Shown one piece after another: positions 16,085 to 23,946 of a stretch of 32,267 nt of DNA (within the stretch, counting starts at the first letter, position 1; each line of letters begins with the position of its first letter). Source of the DNA: Anaerolineae bacterium (GTDB taxonomy: Bacteria > Chloroflexota > Anaerolineae > CG2-30-64-16). A model generated the notes under the pieces. That model saw only the letters and a program-made list of their open reading frames with translations. It had not been told where the DNA came from and ran no database searches. The stretch spans positions 1-32,267 of the forward strand of contig JAPKMS010000169.1 of assembly GCA_026645775.1 (NCBI GenBank), in the 5' to 3' direction. A program made the translations under genes and the position numbers.

Positions 16085-17491
16085 ATGCCACAATTGAGTT
16101 TGCTTGAAGGCGGAATGATCGGCGGCGTTCTGGCGCTGATCCTGTTCGCCATCATTCTGGTTCTGCTGCGCTCGCTGATTCGCGTGTGCCCCTCCGACCA
16201 CATCCTCGTAGTGACCGGCGGCACGGAAACCGAGGTCGGCGGCCGCAAATACGGATTTCGCCTCCAAAAAGGCGGCTGGACCCTGGTGATCCCGTTCATT
16301 CAGACCGCACAGGCCATCGACTTGACCATCTTGCCCATCAACGTGCGGGTGGAAGGGGTGAACTCAGCCAACGGCATCAACGTCGGCGCGGATGCCACCG
16401 CGTGCGTCTGCGTAGATGACATGAATGAAACACTGCTCTACAGCGCCGTGCAGCAACTGCTGGGCAAGTCCCGCAAGCAAATCCAAGATCAGATCCAGCA
16501 GACCATGATCGGCAACTTCCGGGCCGCGCTGAACAAGACCACCCCGTTGCAGGCCATCGGCATGGAGGAAAGCGCCGACATCGGGGCTGAAGGCGCCGGT
16601 GCGACAACCGGAACGGCGACAGTCACCGCCCCGATCATCGCACCAGCAGATGCCGAGGGTGAGCGCGCGACCTTCCGCAAAGTCCTACTGGAGGATTGCC
16701 AGCAGGATCTGAGCGCATTCGGCATGCAGGTGGTTTCGGTTTCGCTCCAACGCATCTGGGATACCTCGAACTACATTGCCAATCTGGCCAACAAGACCCT
16801 CTCCTACAAACGCCAGGAAGTAGAGATCGAGGAGGCCCGGCTGCGCGCACGGGCCGAACGCGCCGAGTCGGATGCCAACCGCCGCATGTCGGTAGCTGAA
16901 AGCGGCGCCAACGAGCGCATCCTGGCCGCACAGCAGGAGGTCGAGCTCTTTCGGCGCCAGCGGGATGCGGAAATCCGCCGGGCCAAGCTGGAGGCCGATA
17001 GTGCAGTCGCCCAAGCCCGGAACGCGGGCCAACGCCAGGTCGAAGAGATCAAAATCGAGCTCCAAAAGTTGAAGAACCAATCCGAGGTCACCCTTGCGGC
17101 GGATACGCACCGCCAAGCGGCCGAGATCCTGGCCACGGGCCAGGCCGAGGCGGTGCAAATCGTCCAACAAGCTCGCAATGACCTCTTGCAACAAAAGGTT
17201 GACCTGTTGGCAAAGAACGGCGACACCGGCAAGATCGCCCTTTTCATCACGCAGTTGCCCAAGCTGTTCGAAGCATACCAGGCGCATGCCGCCACGCAAC
17301 AGGTGGAGAACCTGCTGGTGCTGAACGAGGAAGACGGCTTCAACGCCGCGGTCAATCGCGGACCCGCAGCGATGGTCGACTTCCTGGCACGGCTGGAAGA
17401 GGGTTTCGGCGTCAGCGTCAAGGGCTTGCTGTCCAGCGCCAGCCAGGCTGACAGCCCGGTCGCACCGGTTGTTACGACGCAGGAGGCTTGA
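16085..17491 (+). CDS. Flotillin/SPFH family protein, first copy
   Basis: A 468-residue protein with one N-terminal membrane segment (about 10-34) and an SPFH/PHB domain from 'VCPSDHILVVTGG' to about residue 245. A long Ala/Glu/Arg-rich coiled coil ('EIEEARLRARAERAESDANRR' onward, about 245-370) leads to a C-terminal flotillin tail. Flotillins scaffold membrane microdomains, usually with an NfeD partner, and that partner is directly upstream. The PHB domain holds a low-complexity insert at about residues 165-190 ('GAEGAGATTGTATVTAPII'), which is odd. AAAGGAG nine bases before the ATG at 16085 excludes the track's TTG start. It is tightly linked to the second copy. Confidence 0.87.
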   Translation: MPQLSLLEGGMIGGVLALILFAIILVLLRSLIRVCPSDHILVVTGGTETEVGGRKYGFRLQKGGWTLVIPFIQTAQAIDLTILPINVRVEGVNSANGINVGADATACVCVDDMNETLLYSAVQQLLGKSRKQIQDQIQQTMIGNFRAALNKTTPLQAIGMEESADIGAEGAGATTGTATVTAPIIAPADAEGERATFRKVLLEDCQQDLSAFGMQVVSVSLQRIWDTSNYIANLANKTLSYKRQEVEIEEARLRARAERAESDANRRMSVAESGANERILAAQQEVELFRRQRDAEIRRAKLEADSAVAQARNAGQRQVEEIKIELQKLKNQSEVTLAADTHRQAAEILATGQAEAVQIVQQARNDLLQQKVDLLAKNGDTGKIALFITQLPKLFEAYQAHAATQQVENLLVLNEEDGFNAAVNRGPAAMVDFLARLEEGFGVSVKGLLSSASQADSPVAPVVTTQEA

Positions 17492-17493
17492 GC

Positions 17494-18735
17494 ATGATCG
17501 CTTTTCTGGCAGTCTTGATCGGGTTGATTGTCCTTACCCTGGTGTTCCAGGTTATCACCAAGATGAAATTGGTGCCGCCCAGCCGGCTGGCCGTGGTGCA
17601 CGGCAAAGGCGGCACGTTCCGCACCTACCGCGGAGGCCGCGTCTTTGTGCTGCCGCTGATCAACCGGTTCGACACCATGGACCTGACGCCGCAAACTACG
17701 ACCGTCGTGGTGGAGTCGGCCATCGCCAAGGGCATCGTGCCGCTGACGGTGAAAGCCACTGTGAGCTTCGCCGTCGCCAAGTCGGAACGCGGCCTGATCA
17801 ACGCGGTCAAGCGCATCCTGCACCTGACCAACAATTGGGCCGAGCTCCAGGCCATCGCGACCTCGATCATCGAAGGCCACCTGCGCGACTCCATCGCCAG
17901 CATGACGCCCGAAGAGGTGATGAGCCACAAAGACCGCCTGATCCAGAGCATGATCAAGGTCTGCAAATCGGATCTGGAGGGCATTGGCCTGGAAATTACC
18001 ACCATGAACATCGCCGACGTCGAGGATCACCGGCTGGATGGCGTGAAGGAGCCCGACCTCTACATCGCGCTGCTGAAACGCATCCAGACCGCCAACGCCG
18101 AGAGCCAGTCCCGCGAGGCAAAGGCCATGGCGCGCGCCAGCGCCAAAGAGCAGGAAGAGGAGCGGCGCGCCGAGGTGGCGATCCGCGCGCTGGACAACGA
18201 ACGGCAGAACATCGACGCCAAGACCAAGGTACTGATCGCGCAGGAACGGCAGCGCGGTGCGATCGGCATGCAAGAGGCGACCCGCAACGCCGAATCCGAG
18301 GTGGCGGGTGTGCATGCCCAGATCGAGGCAGAAAAGCAGCGCATCGAGATGGTCAGGGCGCAATTCCAGGCCAACACGCTGGTGCCGGCCCAGGCAACTC
18401 AGCACAAGGCGATCGAAGACGCGCGGGCCGACGCCGCGGGGATCCGGGGCCAGGCCCAGGCCGAGCTGGAGCAGCTCAGCCGCACGATCACGATTGTACA
18501 AGGCGGCGGCGATCAGGGCATGACCGCGTACATCATTGAGAAGTTCGGCGGGCTGGTGGAGGCTTTTGCAGGCACCCTCAACCTGTTCCCGGTCCAACAC
18601 ATCAGTGTCATCGCCGGGCGCCGGCAGGCGGATGGCCCCATCTCGGCCATCCACCCCAGCGCGGTGGATGCCACCTTGAATCAACGCATCGCCCAGATCT
18701 TGGGTGCGGCGGCCACAAACAGACCTGAAAACTAA
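17494..18735 (+). CDS. Flotillin/SPFH family protein, second copy
   Basis: A 413-residue SPFH protein: an N-terminal membrane segment (about 3-22), a PHB domain ('PPSRLAVVHGKGGTFRTYRGGRVFVLP' to about residue 190), then a coiled coil rich in Ala/Glu/Arg/Gln (about 195-330) and a hydrophobic, Gly-rich tail. Its PHB domain lacks the insert of the first copy. AGGAGG seven bases before the ATG at 17494 sets the start; the track start is a TTG inside the upstream stop region. Only two bases separate the genes, so the two proteins probably hetero-oligomerise with the NfeD-like protein in the membrane; this is inference from context. Confidence 0.87.
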   Translation: MIAFLAVLIGLIVLTLVFQVITKMKLVPPSRLAVVHGKGGTFRTYRGGRVFVLPLINRFDTMDLTPQTTTVVVESAIAKGIVPLTVKATVSFAVAKSERGLINAVKRILHLTNNWAELQAIATSIIEGHLRDSIASMTPEEVMSHKDRLIQSMIKVCKSDLEGIGLEITTMNIADVEDHRLDGVKEPDLYIALLKRIQTANAESQSREAKAMARASAKEQEEERRAEVAIRALDNERQNIDAKTKVLIAQERQRGAIGMQEATRNAESEVAGVHAQIEAEKQRIEMVRAQFQANTLVPAQATQHKAIEDARADAAGIRGQAQAELEQLSRTITIVQGGGDQGMTAYIIEKFGGLVEAFAGTLNLFPVQHISVIAGRRQADGPISAIHPSAVDATLNQRIAQILGAAATNRPEN

Positions 18736-18751
18736 AAACACAGGCGAATTA

Positions 18752-20233
18752 ATGGTAGCAATGGCGGATTCGGGCCCATCGGCGAATAACCACACGGCCA
18801 ATCGCGAAAAAAACGGCGCCGCGCTCAGCTCGGTGATCGCGGCCATCTTTCTCACGCTGTTCAAGCTTGTCGTCGGCGTGATGACCGGCAGCCTGGGCAT
18901 CCTCGCGGAGGTCGCCCACTCCGCGTTGGACCTGGTGGCAGCGGTCGTCACGCTGTTGGCCGTGCGCGTATCGGGCCGGCCGGCGGATGCCGAACACACC
19001 TACGGGCACGGCAAGGTCGAAAACCTCTCGGCGCTCTTCGAGACGTTGCTGCTGTTAGCGACCTGTGCGTGGATCATCTACGAGGCAATCCAGCGGCTGT
19101 TCTTCAAATCTGTGGCCGTGGAAGCGAGCATCTGGGCGTTTGTGGTGATGATCGTGGCGATCGCAATCGATTACACCCGCTCGCGCATGCTGTATCGCAC
19201 CGCCAAAAAGTATAACAGCCAGGCTCTAGAGGCCGATGCCTTGCACTTCTCAACCGACATCTGGTCCTCTACGGTGGTCATCGTCGGGTTGGCCCTGGTG
19301 CGCCTGGCCGATCTGGTGCAGATACCCTGGTTGGTCAAGGCTGACGCCGTGGCCGCTCTCGGCGTAGCCATCATCGTGATCTGGGTCAGCCTGCAACTGG
19401 GCAGCCGAACCGTGATGGCGCTGCTGGATGGCGTACCGGCCTCGGTGCGCGATGCGGTCATCCACGCGGTGCAGGTGCCGGGGGTGATCGACGTGACACA
19501 GGTGCGCGTGCGCCGCAGCGGCCCCGAAGCGTTCACCGATGTCAAACTGACCGTCGACCGGGAAACGTCATTCGAGCGCACCCACGACATCGCAGCCGCC
19601 GCCGAGGAAGCTGTGCGCAAAGTCTTGCCGGGCGCCGATGTCGTTGTCCAGATCGAACCGGTGCGGGGCGATCATGAAGGCATCCTGACCACCGTGCGGC
19701 TGCTGGCGGCGCGCAACGGCCTGGGGGCGCACGGCATCCGCATCTACGATCTGACCTCTTCGGGCGGGCATCTGCTGGAGCTGCACCTGGAAGTAAGCGA
19801 GGCGCTAAGCGTGGAAGAGGCCCACGCCCAAGCGACACGCTTCGAGCAGGCGTTGCGGCAGACGCTGCCGGCCATCGACCAGATCGTCACGCACATCGAG
19901 CCAACCGGTGATGCCATCGCGCGGCGCAAAGCGATCGAGGCGGCAGACGAGGGTCAGGTGCAGCACGTCCTGGCGCACCTCACCGACGAGATCGGCCTGG
20001 ATTGCCGGCCCCATGCTATCGCACTGCACCGGGCCGGTGGCGAGCTTCAGCTCACGTTTCACTGCACAATGGATCCCCAAATGCCCATCACCGAGGCCCA
20101 TACCGTCACCGAAAAGATCGAGAGCTTCCTGCGGAGCCAGGTGCCAAACCTGGGGCGGGTGGTGATCCATGTTGAGCCGCCAAGCGATGAAGGCCCTGAG
20201 GCTGCCCAAGACTCGATCGAGGTCACGGCATGA
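18752..20233 (+). CDS. Cation diffusion facilitator transporter with three C-terminal dimerisation-like repeats
   Basis: A 493-residue protein, against about 300 for ordinary CDF transporters. Six membrane segments span about residues 25-220 and carry the metal site: HSALD in TM2 (about residue 57) and HFSTD in TM5 (about 166), the HxxxD pair typical of zinc-type exporters. The TM2-TM3 loop contains 'HTYGHGKVENLSAL'. The usual cytoplasmic ZT-dimer domain (about 230-305, ending 'VVVQIEP') is followed by two further copies of the same fold style, ending 'IVTHIEP' (about 385) and 'VVIHVEP' (about 475). I use the ATG at 18752; the track start overlaps the flotillin gene. It probably exports divalent metal from the cytoplasm. 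It overlaps the next gene by ATGA. Confidence 0.88.
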   Translation: MVAMADSGPSANNHTANREKNGAALSSVIAAIFLTLFKLVVGVMTGSLGILAEVAHSALDLVAAVVTLLAVRVSGRPADAEHTYGHGKVENLSALFETLLLLATCAWIIYEAIQRLFFKSVAVEASIWAFVVMIVAIAIDYTRSRMLYRTAKKYNSQALEADALHFSTDIWSSTVVIVGLALVRLADLVQIPWLVKADAVAALGVAIIVIWVSLQLGSRTVMALLDGVPASVRDAVIHAVQVPGVIDVTQVRVRRSGPEAFTDVKLTVDRETSFERTHDIAAAAEEAVRKVLPGADVVVQIEPVRGDHEGILTTVRLLAARNGLGAHGIRIYDLTSSGGHLLELHLEVSEALSVEEAHAQATRFEQALRQTLPAIDQIVTHIEPTGDAIARRKAIEAADEGQVQHVLAHLTDEIGLDCRPHAIALHRAGGELQLTFHCTMDPQMPITEAHTVTEKIESFLRSQVPNLGRVVIHVEPPSDEGPEAAQDSIEVTA

Positions 20234-21339
20234 AGATTGCGATGCTGGGCAGCCGGGGTATCCCGGCCAGCTATAGCGGATTCGAAACCTACTATGAGCA
20301 GTTGGGGCTGCGCCTGGTCCAACGTGGCCATCAGGTCACTGTCTATTGCCGTTCGCACCATATCACTTACGCCGAGCCGACGTATCTCGGCATGCGGCTG
20401 GTGAAACTACCCACCATCGCCAACAAATACCTGGACACCATTGTTCACAGCGGTCTCGCTAGCCTCCACGCGTTGACGCAGGGCTACGACATCGCACTTT
20501 ATGTCATTGCGGGCAACAGCCTGGTGACCTGGATCCCGCGGCTGGCCGGCCAGGTCACTGTTTTGAATGTCGATGGGCTGGATTGGAAACGCGAGAAATG
20601 GCCCGGCCCAGCCAAAGCCTACATCCGCTTTGCGGAGCGGATGTCAACCGTTTTTCCGACCGCTTATCTCACCGATTCGCGCGTCGTGCAGGGATATTAC
20701 CGGGACACCTACGGCAGCGAACCGCCCTACATCCCTTACGGCTCCCAAGTGCCGCGGGCGCCTGCCGGCGCCGTGCTGGAATCCTTCGGGTTACAGCCCG
20801 GCGGCTACGTGCTGTTCGTGGGCCGCCTGGTTCCCGAGAACTGCGCACATCACCTGGTGGAGGCGTTTCGCGGGCTGGACACCGACATTAAATGCGTCAT
20901 TGTCGGAGACGCCCCTTATGTCGACGACTATAAGGCCCGGATCCGCACCACGGACGATCCCCGCGTGATCTTTACCGGCTATCAATTTGGCGCAGCGTAC
21001 CATGAGTTGGGATCGAACGCGGCCATTTTCGTCGAGACCTCGGGGGTGGGCGGCACCCATCCCGCGCTGGTGGAAGCGATGGCGTTCGGCAACTGCGTGG
21101 TCGTCAACGACACTGCGGAAAACCTGGAGACCATTGGGAGTGCAGGGCTTAGCTACGCCGGCGCGGCCGGGGCCGGTGCGTTGCGCGAGGTGCTCGCCGG
21201 CCTGTTAGCTGATCCGCCGCGAGTGGATGTTTACCGGCAACGCGCCGCGCAGCGCGCCGCTTCGGTGTACAACTGGGATATCATCACTGACCAGTACGAA
21301 GCGCTGTTCCGAGACCTCCTCGCCCGAAAACACAGTTGA
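20230..21339 (+). CDS. DUF1972/GT4 glycosyltransferase (rhamnosyltransferase-like)
   Basis: A 369-residue glycosyltransferase. The N-terminus 'MKIAMLGSRGIPASYSGFETYYEQLGLRL' is the hallmark of the DUF1972 acceptor domain found in WchF/Cps-type rhamnosyltransferases. The GT4 domain begins at 'GGYVLFVGRLVPENCAHHLVEAF' (about residue 195) and has 'VGGTHPALVEAMAFGNCVVV' in place of the common E-x7-E donor motif: the first Glu is replaced by a 'THPALVE' arrangement usual in this subfamily. The ATG overlaps the CDF stop by four bases (ATGA), so translation is coupled to an unrelated transporter. Role: probably a cell-surface polysaccharide. Confidence 0.87.
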   Translation: MKIAMLGSRGIPASYSGFETYYEQLGLRLVQRGHQVTVYCRSHHITYAEPTYLGMRLVKLPTIANKYLDTIVHSGLASLHALTQGYDIALYVIAGNSLVTWIPRLAGQVTVLNVDGLDWKREKWPGPAKAYIRFAERMSTVFPTAYLTDSRVVQGYYRDTYGSEPPYIPYGSQVPRAPAGAVLESFGLQPGGYVLFVGRLVPENCAHHLVEAFRGLDTDIKCVIVGDAPYVDDYKARIRTTDDPRVIFTGYQFGAAYHELGSNAAIFVETSGVGGTHPALVEAMAFGNCVVVNDTAENLETIGSAGLSYAGAAGAGALREVLAGLLADPPRVDVYRQRAAQRAASVYNWDIITDQYEALFRDLLARKHS

Positions 21340-21358
21340 GCCCCGGAACTCAAGCGAC

Positions 21359-21387
21359 TTGCGCCCATCGAGAATACCCCTTATAAT
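21359..21387 (+). promoter_or_regulatory. Promoter of the unknown membrane protein gene
   Basis: TTGCGC (21359-21364), exactly 17 bases, then a perfect TATAAT (21382-21387). Predicted start near 21394. Confidence 0.6.
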
Positions 21388-21447
21388 CCACTTGTTCTCT
21401 ATTCGTTCAGCATCAAGACGAGAAAAACAAACCGGATGGTATGTGCC

Positions 21448-22527
21448 ATGGCCGAAACAGAGCCCGCCGAGGCCCGTAATAGTGCGCAGCGCTGGAGCCG
21501 CTGGCCCGCGTTCGCCTTTGAACGGCTGCGCATGCCGTACGGCATCATACTTGCCGTATTCCTTGTCTTCAGCGCGATCAGCCTCTTTCTGGAAAGCTCC
21601 CTGAGGGTTCGAGCGGTCGGGCACTGGGGCAGCGCCGAAGCGTTGGGTCTGAAGCAAGGGATCGCCACTGCGGCGGCCGGCCTTTTCATTTTGGCCTACA
21701 TGCGGATCATCAAACAAGCCGCTGTCACGACCTTGGCGCAACTTCGATCGGTCGTCCAAGTCGATGATCTCAGCTATGAAAGCGCCGCCCGCCGCCTGAT
21801 CTGGGCTGATAGCCGCGTGGAGTTTGGCCTCTTGCTTGTCGCCGCGTTGCTGGCAGCCATCTTGCTTGTCCTGCCCGACAACGAACTGCGCTCCCTGCCG
21901 CACAGCCAGCCGCTCGAGATCCTGGCCCTCGCGTGGGTTACAGCATTCTACATGCTTGCCTTCTGGCTGATGCTGAGCCTGGTCTATAACACGATCCGCA
22001 ACGCCCGTGCATTGGCGCAACTGGCCGCAGAACCGCTGCAAATCAATGTGTTCGATCCTGCCCACTTGTTGCCCTTCGGCCGCCTCAGCCTGGTGCAGAG
22101 CCTGGCCTTCGTAGGGGTTTTTCTGATCCCGTTGATCCTGCTGGGATCGCCGCGCTCTGGCGGCTGGCTGGTGATCGTGCTCTCGCTGCTCAGCCTGACG
22201 GCGCTCTTCGTGCCTCTATGGGGTGTACACCGGCAGATCATCGCGGCGCGCGAGCAGGCCCTGACTCAGATCAGCGAGGAGCTGCTGGTGGTGCAACACG
22301 CGTTGGTGGGCGGAGCGGTCGCCGATGCGGAAAAATTAGCGGCGTTGGCCCAACACACCGCCACATTGATCGAATTTCGCCGGCGCGTGCTCAACAACCC
22401 GAGCTGGCCATTTCGCGATGTGGGTGCAGTGCTGCGGGCCAGCGCCGCCGCACTGGGCCCCCTGGTCTACTTTATCCTCAACTATCTGGTGCAGTCGTAT
22501 ATCTTTCCCCTGTTTCGCACGCCCTGA
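21448..22527 (+). CDS. Polytopic membrane protein of unknown function
   Basis: The protein has 359 residues from the ATG at 21448 (MAETEPAEA); an upstream in-frame start at 21436 is possible. I do not recognise the family. After a polar N-terminus there are about six to seven hydrophobic segments, at roughly residues 30-50, 68-85, 122-142, 155-180, 213-235, 240-260 and 327-350. Between the sixth and last segments lies an Ala/Glu/Leu-rich helical stretch ('QIIAAREQALTQISEELLVVQHALVGG') that should be cytoplasmic and may be coiled. No catalytic motif is visible. It has its own promoter and faces the RiPP-like gene convergently with seven bases between stops. Confidence 0.75.
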   Translation: MAETEPAEARNSAQRWSRWPAFAFERLRMPYGIILAVFLVFSAISLFLESSLRVRAVGHWGSAEALGLKQGIATAAAGLFILAYMRIIKQAAVTTLAQLRSVVQVDDLSYESAARRLIWADSRVEFGLLLVAALLAAILLVLPDNELRSLPHSQPLEILALAWVTAFYMLAFWLMLSLVYNTIRNARALAQLAAEPLQINVFDPAHLLPFGRLSLVQSLAFVGVFLIPLILLGSPRSGGWLVIVLSLLSLTALFVPLWGVHRQIIAAREQALTQISEELLVVQHALVGGAVADAEKLAALAQHTATLIEFRRRVLNNPSWPFRDVGAVLRASAAALGPLVYFILNYLVQSYIFPLFRTP

Positions 22528-22534
22528 AGGCTTC

Positions 22535-22765
22535 TTACCAAAAAGTCAGGCCTTTCAGCGGTGACTCGATCGCCGCGTCGAAATCTCGCGCCAACTTATC
22601 GAGGGTTTCCGGTTGAAGAGACCGGATGCGCGCGACCTGGTTGGGATCCAGTCGATAGCGCAGCATCCGTGCCGCCTTATCCGGGTCCTCGAGCAGAAGC
22701 GCACGGAACTCAGGGCTAAAAAGGGCCCGGCCGATCAATCGATCCATCTGTGCTTGGGATGCCAT
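22535..22765 (-). CDS. RiPP-precursor-like small protein (NHLP clan, Os1348/Franean1_4349-like)
   Basis: This 76-residue protein has the pattern 'LIGRALFSPEFRALLLEDPDKAARML' followed by 'LDPNQVARIRSLQPETLDKLARDFDAAIE'. That matches the leader-like helical domain of nitrile-hydratase-leader-type peptides (the NHLP clan), which precede modified peptide cores. The putative core after residue about 66 is short: SPLKGLTFW, ending in Trp, with no Cys and few Ser/Thr. AAAGGAG eight bases before the ATG overlaps the stop of the upstream terpenoid-synthase-like gene, so the two are translated from one message. It may be a true precursor or a small accessory protein with the same domain. The family match rests on my pattern recognition. 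Confidence 0.72.
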   Translation of the reverse strand: MASQAQMDRLIGRALFSPEFRALLLEDPDKAARMLRYRLDPNQVARIRSLQPETLDKLARDFDAAIESPLKGLTFW

Positions 22766-22779
22766 TGCGTTTTCTCCTT

Positions 22780-23796
22780 TTATGAAGTGGGTAAAGCGTC
22801 AGGTCCGGCGAACAACGCCCCAACAGACGCTTGAAGCTGCAAGTGGGGCTCTCGGGCCAAGCAGCGGCTGAAACGAACTACCTCACCGCGTAACCACGCC
22901 ACATACCTCGCTAATGGTTTCAGCCGCAAAACACGCGCACGCCGGCCGGCCGAACCAAGACGATCAGCGATCAGCGCAAAGTAGGGTCGGCCCCCGTCGC
23001 CTGCTGCCAGCAGCGCCAATACGGCCGCGCGGTTTGCGCCCTGCAGCTCCGCCGTCTGAGGCAGCGGGGATGCGTACGCCACAAAGGCGTTGGGGCGCCC
23101 GACCCGCAGGTCCTCCCGCCAATCGGCCGCATGATCCAACAGCACTGCACCGATCATGAGCGCATCCAAAGCCGCTTCCAGGTCCGGCAAGAGCGCGTCC
23201 CTGTCTGCCAAAATGCATGAAGCGGCGGCACAAATCTTTATGGGCGCGCCGCGGTGTCCTAACAGCAAGAAATCTGCTTCGCTATATGCCGAAAAAGGCT
23301 TTTCCGGCAGCCGGGTGCTGCTCTCAATCGCACGCATCCACTGACTCAAAAACTGCTCAAAGCACGCCCAAAACGCCGGATCGCCCGCGAACAGGCCGCC
23401 ATATGCCGCTTTCCAATGCTCAAACAACCGGGTGGCCAGAGCCAGAGCTTGGGGCCGCTCAGCCCCCGGGATCTCGCCATCAGATAGAGCGTCCTGCAAG
23501 CGGATGTACGTCAACCCGAAGACGTTGGCGAACACCAGATCCCGCGCGGCGGATGCGGCCACTCCCAGCGTATCTCCGAGCCAGACCGGCAGGGACCATT
23601 CGAGCGCCCAGTTCGGCGGTGAAGAACGCGCCAACCACTGTTCAGCCGACTCGCGCACCGCGGGAGCCTCCGCGCACAAAGCGGCGCGATAGCGGGCCGC
23701 TATCGCGGCAATCTCGTCAGCGGACAGACAGGGAGGCGGCTTCACGGGAGACACCCTCAAAAATCCATAACGCGTCAGACACGACTCATACGCCAT
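22780..23796 (-). CDS. Class I terpenoid/isoprenoid synthase-like enzyme
   Basis: This 338-residue, probably all-helical protein has 'NVFGLTYIRLQDALSDGE' (about residues 90-107) at the position of the first Asp-rich motif, and 'LLDHAADWREDLRVGRPNAFV' (about 217-238) resembling the second metal-binding motif of trans-prenyltransferases and class I terpene synthases. The first motif is D-A-L-S-D rather than DDxxD, so catalysis on a prenyl diphosphate is plausible but unproven. No signal peptide is seen. It has its own strong promoter and a leader of only about 12 bases. The RiPP-like peptide follows with 14 bases between stop and start, suggesting a joint function. Confidence 0.68.
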   Translation of the reverse strand: MAYESCLTRYGFLRVSPVKPPPCLSADEIAAIAARYRAALCAEAPAVRESAEQWLARSSPPNWALEWSLPVWLGDTLGVAASAARDLVFANVFGLTYIRLQDALSDGEIPGAERPQALALATRLFEHWKAAYGGLFAGDPAFWACFEQFLSQWMRAIESSTRLPEKPFSAYSEADFLLLGHRGAPIKICAAASCILADRDALLPDLEAALDALMIGAVLLDHAADWREDLRVGRPNAFVAYASPLPQTAELQGANRAAVLALLAAGDGGRPYFALIADRLGSAGRRARVLRLKPLARYVAWLRGEVVRFSRCLAREPHLQLQASVGALFAGPDALPTS

Positions 23797-23814
23797 AAAA
23801 AGCTCGTGGAAGCG

Positions 23815-23843
23815 ATACTATCATGCTTGTCCTTTATTGTCAA
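23815..23843 (-). promoter_or_regulatory. Strong promoter of the terpenoid-synthase/RiPP-like operon
   Basis: On the minus strand consensus TTGACA (23838-23843), 17 bases, and TAGTAT (23815-23820) with a TGn extension. The predicted start near 23808 leaves a leader of about 12 bases with no clear Shine-Dalgarno. The remaining gap (23844-23946) holds only a weak CGCCG-ATGC-CGGCG hairpin at 23881-23894. Confidence 0.7.
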
Positions 23844-23946
23844 TCACATGTACGCATATTGCACGCTAATAAGCCTGAGACGCCGATGCCGGCGATTCAC
23901 TCTCAACGCAGCGAATGGCGTGATACCAAGTGGCGGGGGTAACCGG

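Noticed and set aside
15313-16299. 328-residue minus-strand ORF
   Set aside because: Antisense to the NfeD-like and flotillin genes; its His/Gln-rich composition comes from the complementary strand.
16804-18999. 731-residue minus-strand ORF
   Set aside because: It is antisense to both flotillin genes and the CDF start. Long antisense ORFs are expected in GC-rich coding DNA, and the + strand genes have clear domains and ribosome binding sites.
21336-21353. TTGAG...CTCAA hairpin after the DUF1972 glycosyltransferase as terminator
   Set aside because: Only five base pairs and no T tract.
22524-22559. Imperfect CTGAAGGC / GCCTTTCAG repeat between convergent genes as terminator
   Set aside because: The stem is bulged and the loop long, and it overlaps coding sequence; not convincing.
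23881-23894. CGCCG-ATGC-CGGCG hairpin after the methyltransferase as terminator
   Set aside because: Short five-bp stem and no real T run on the minus strand; could be chance.
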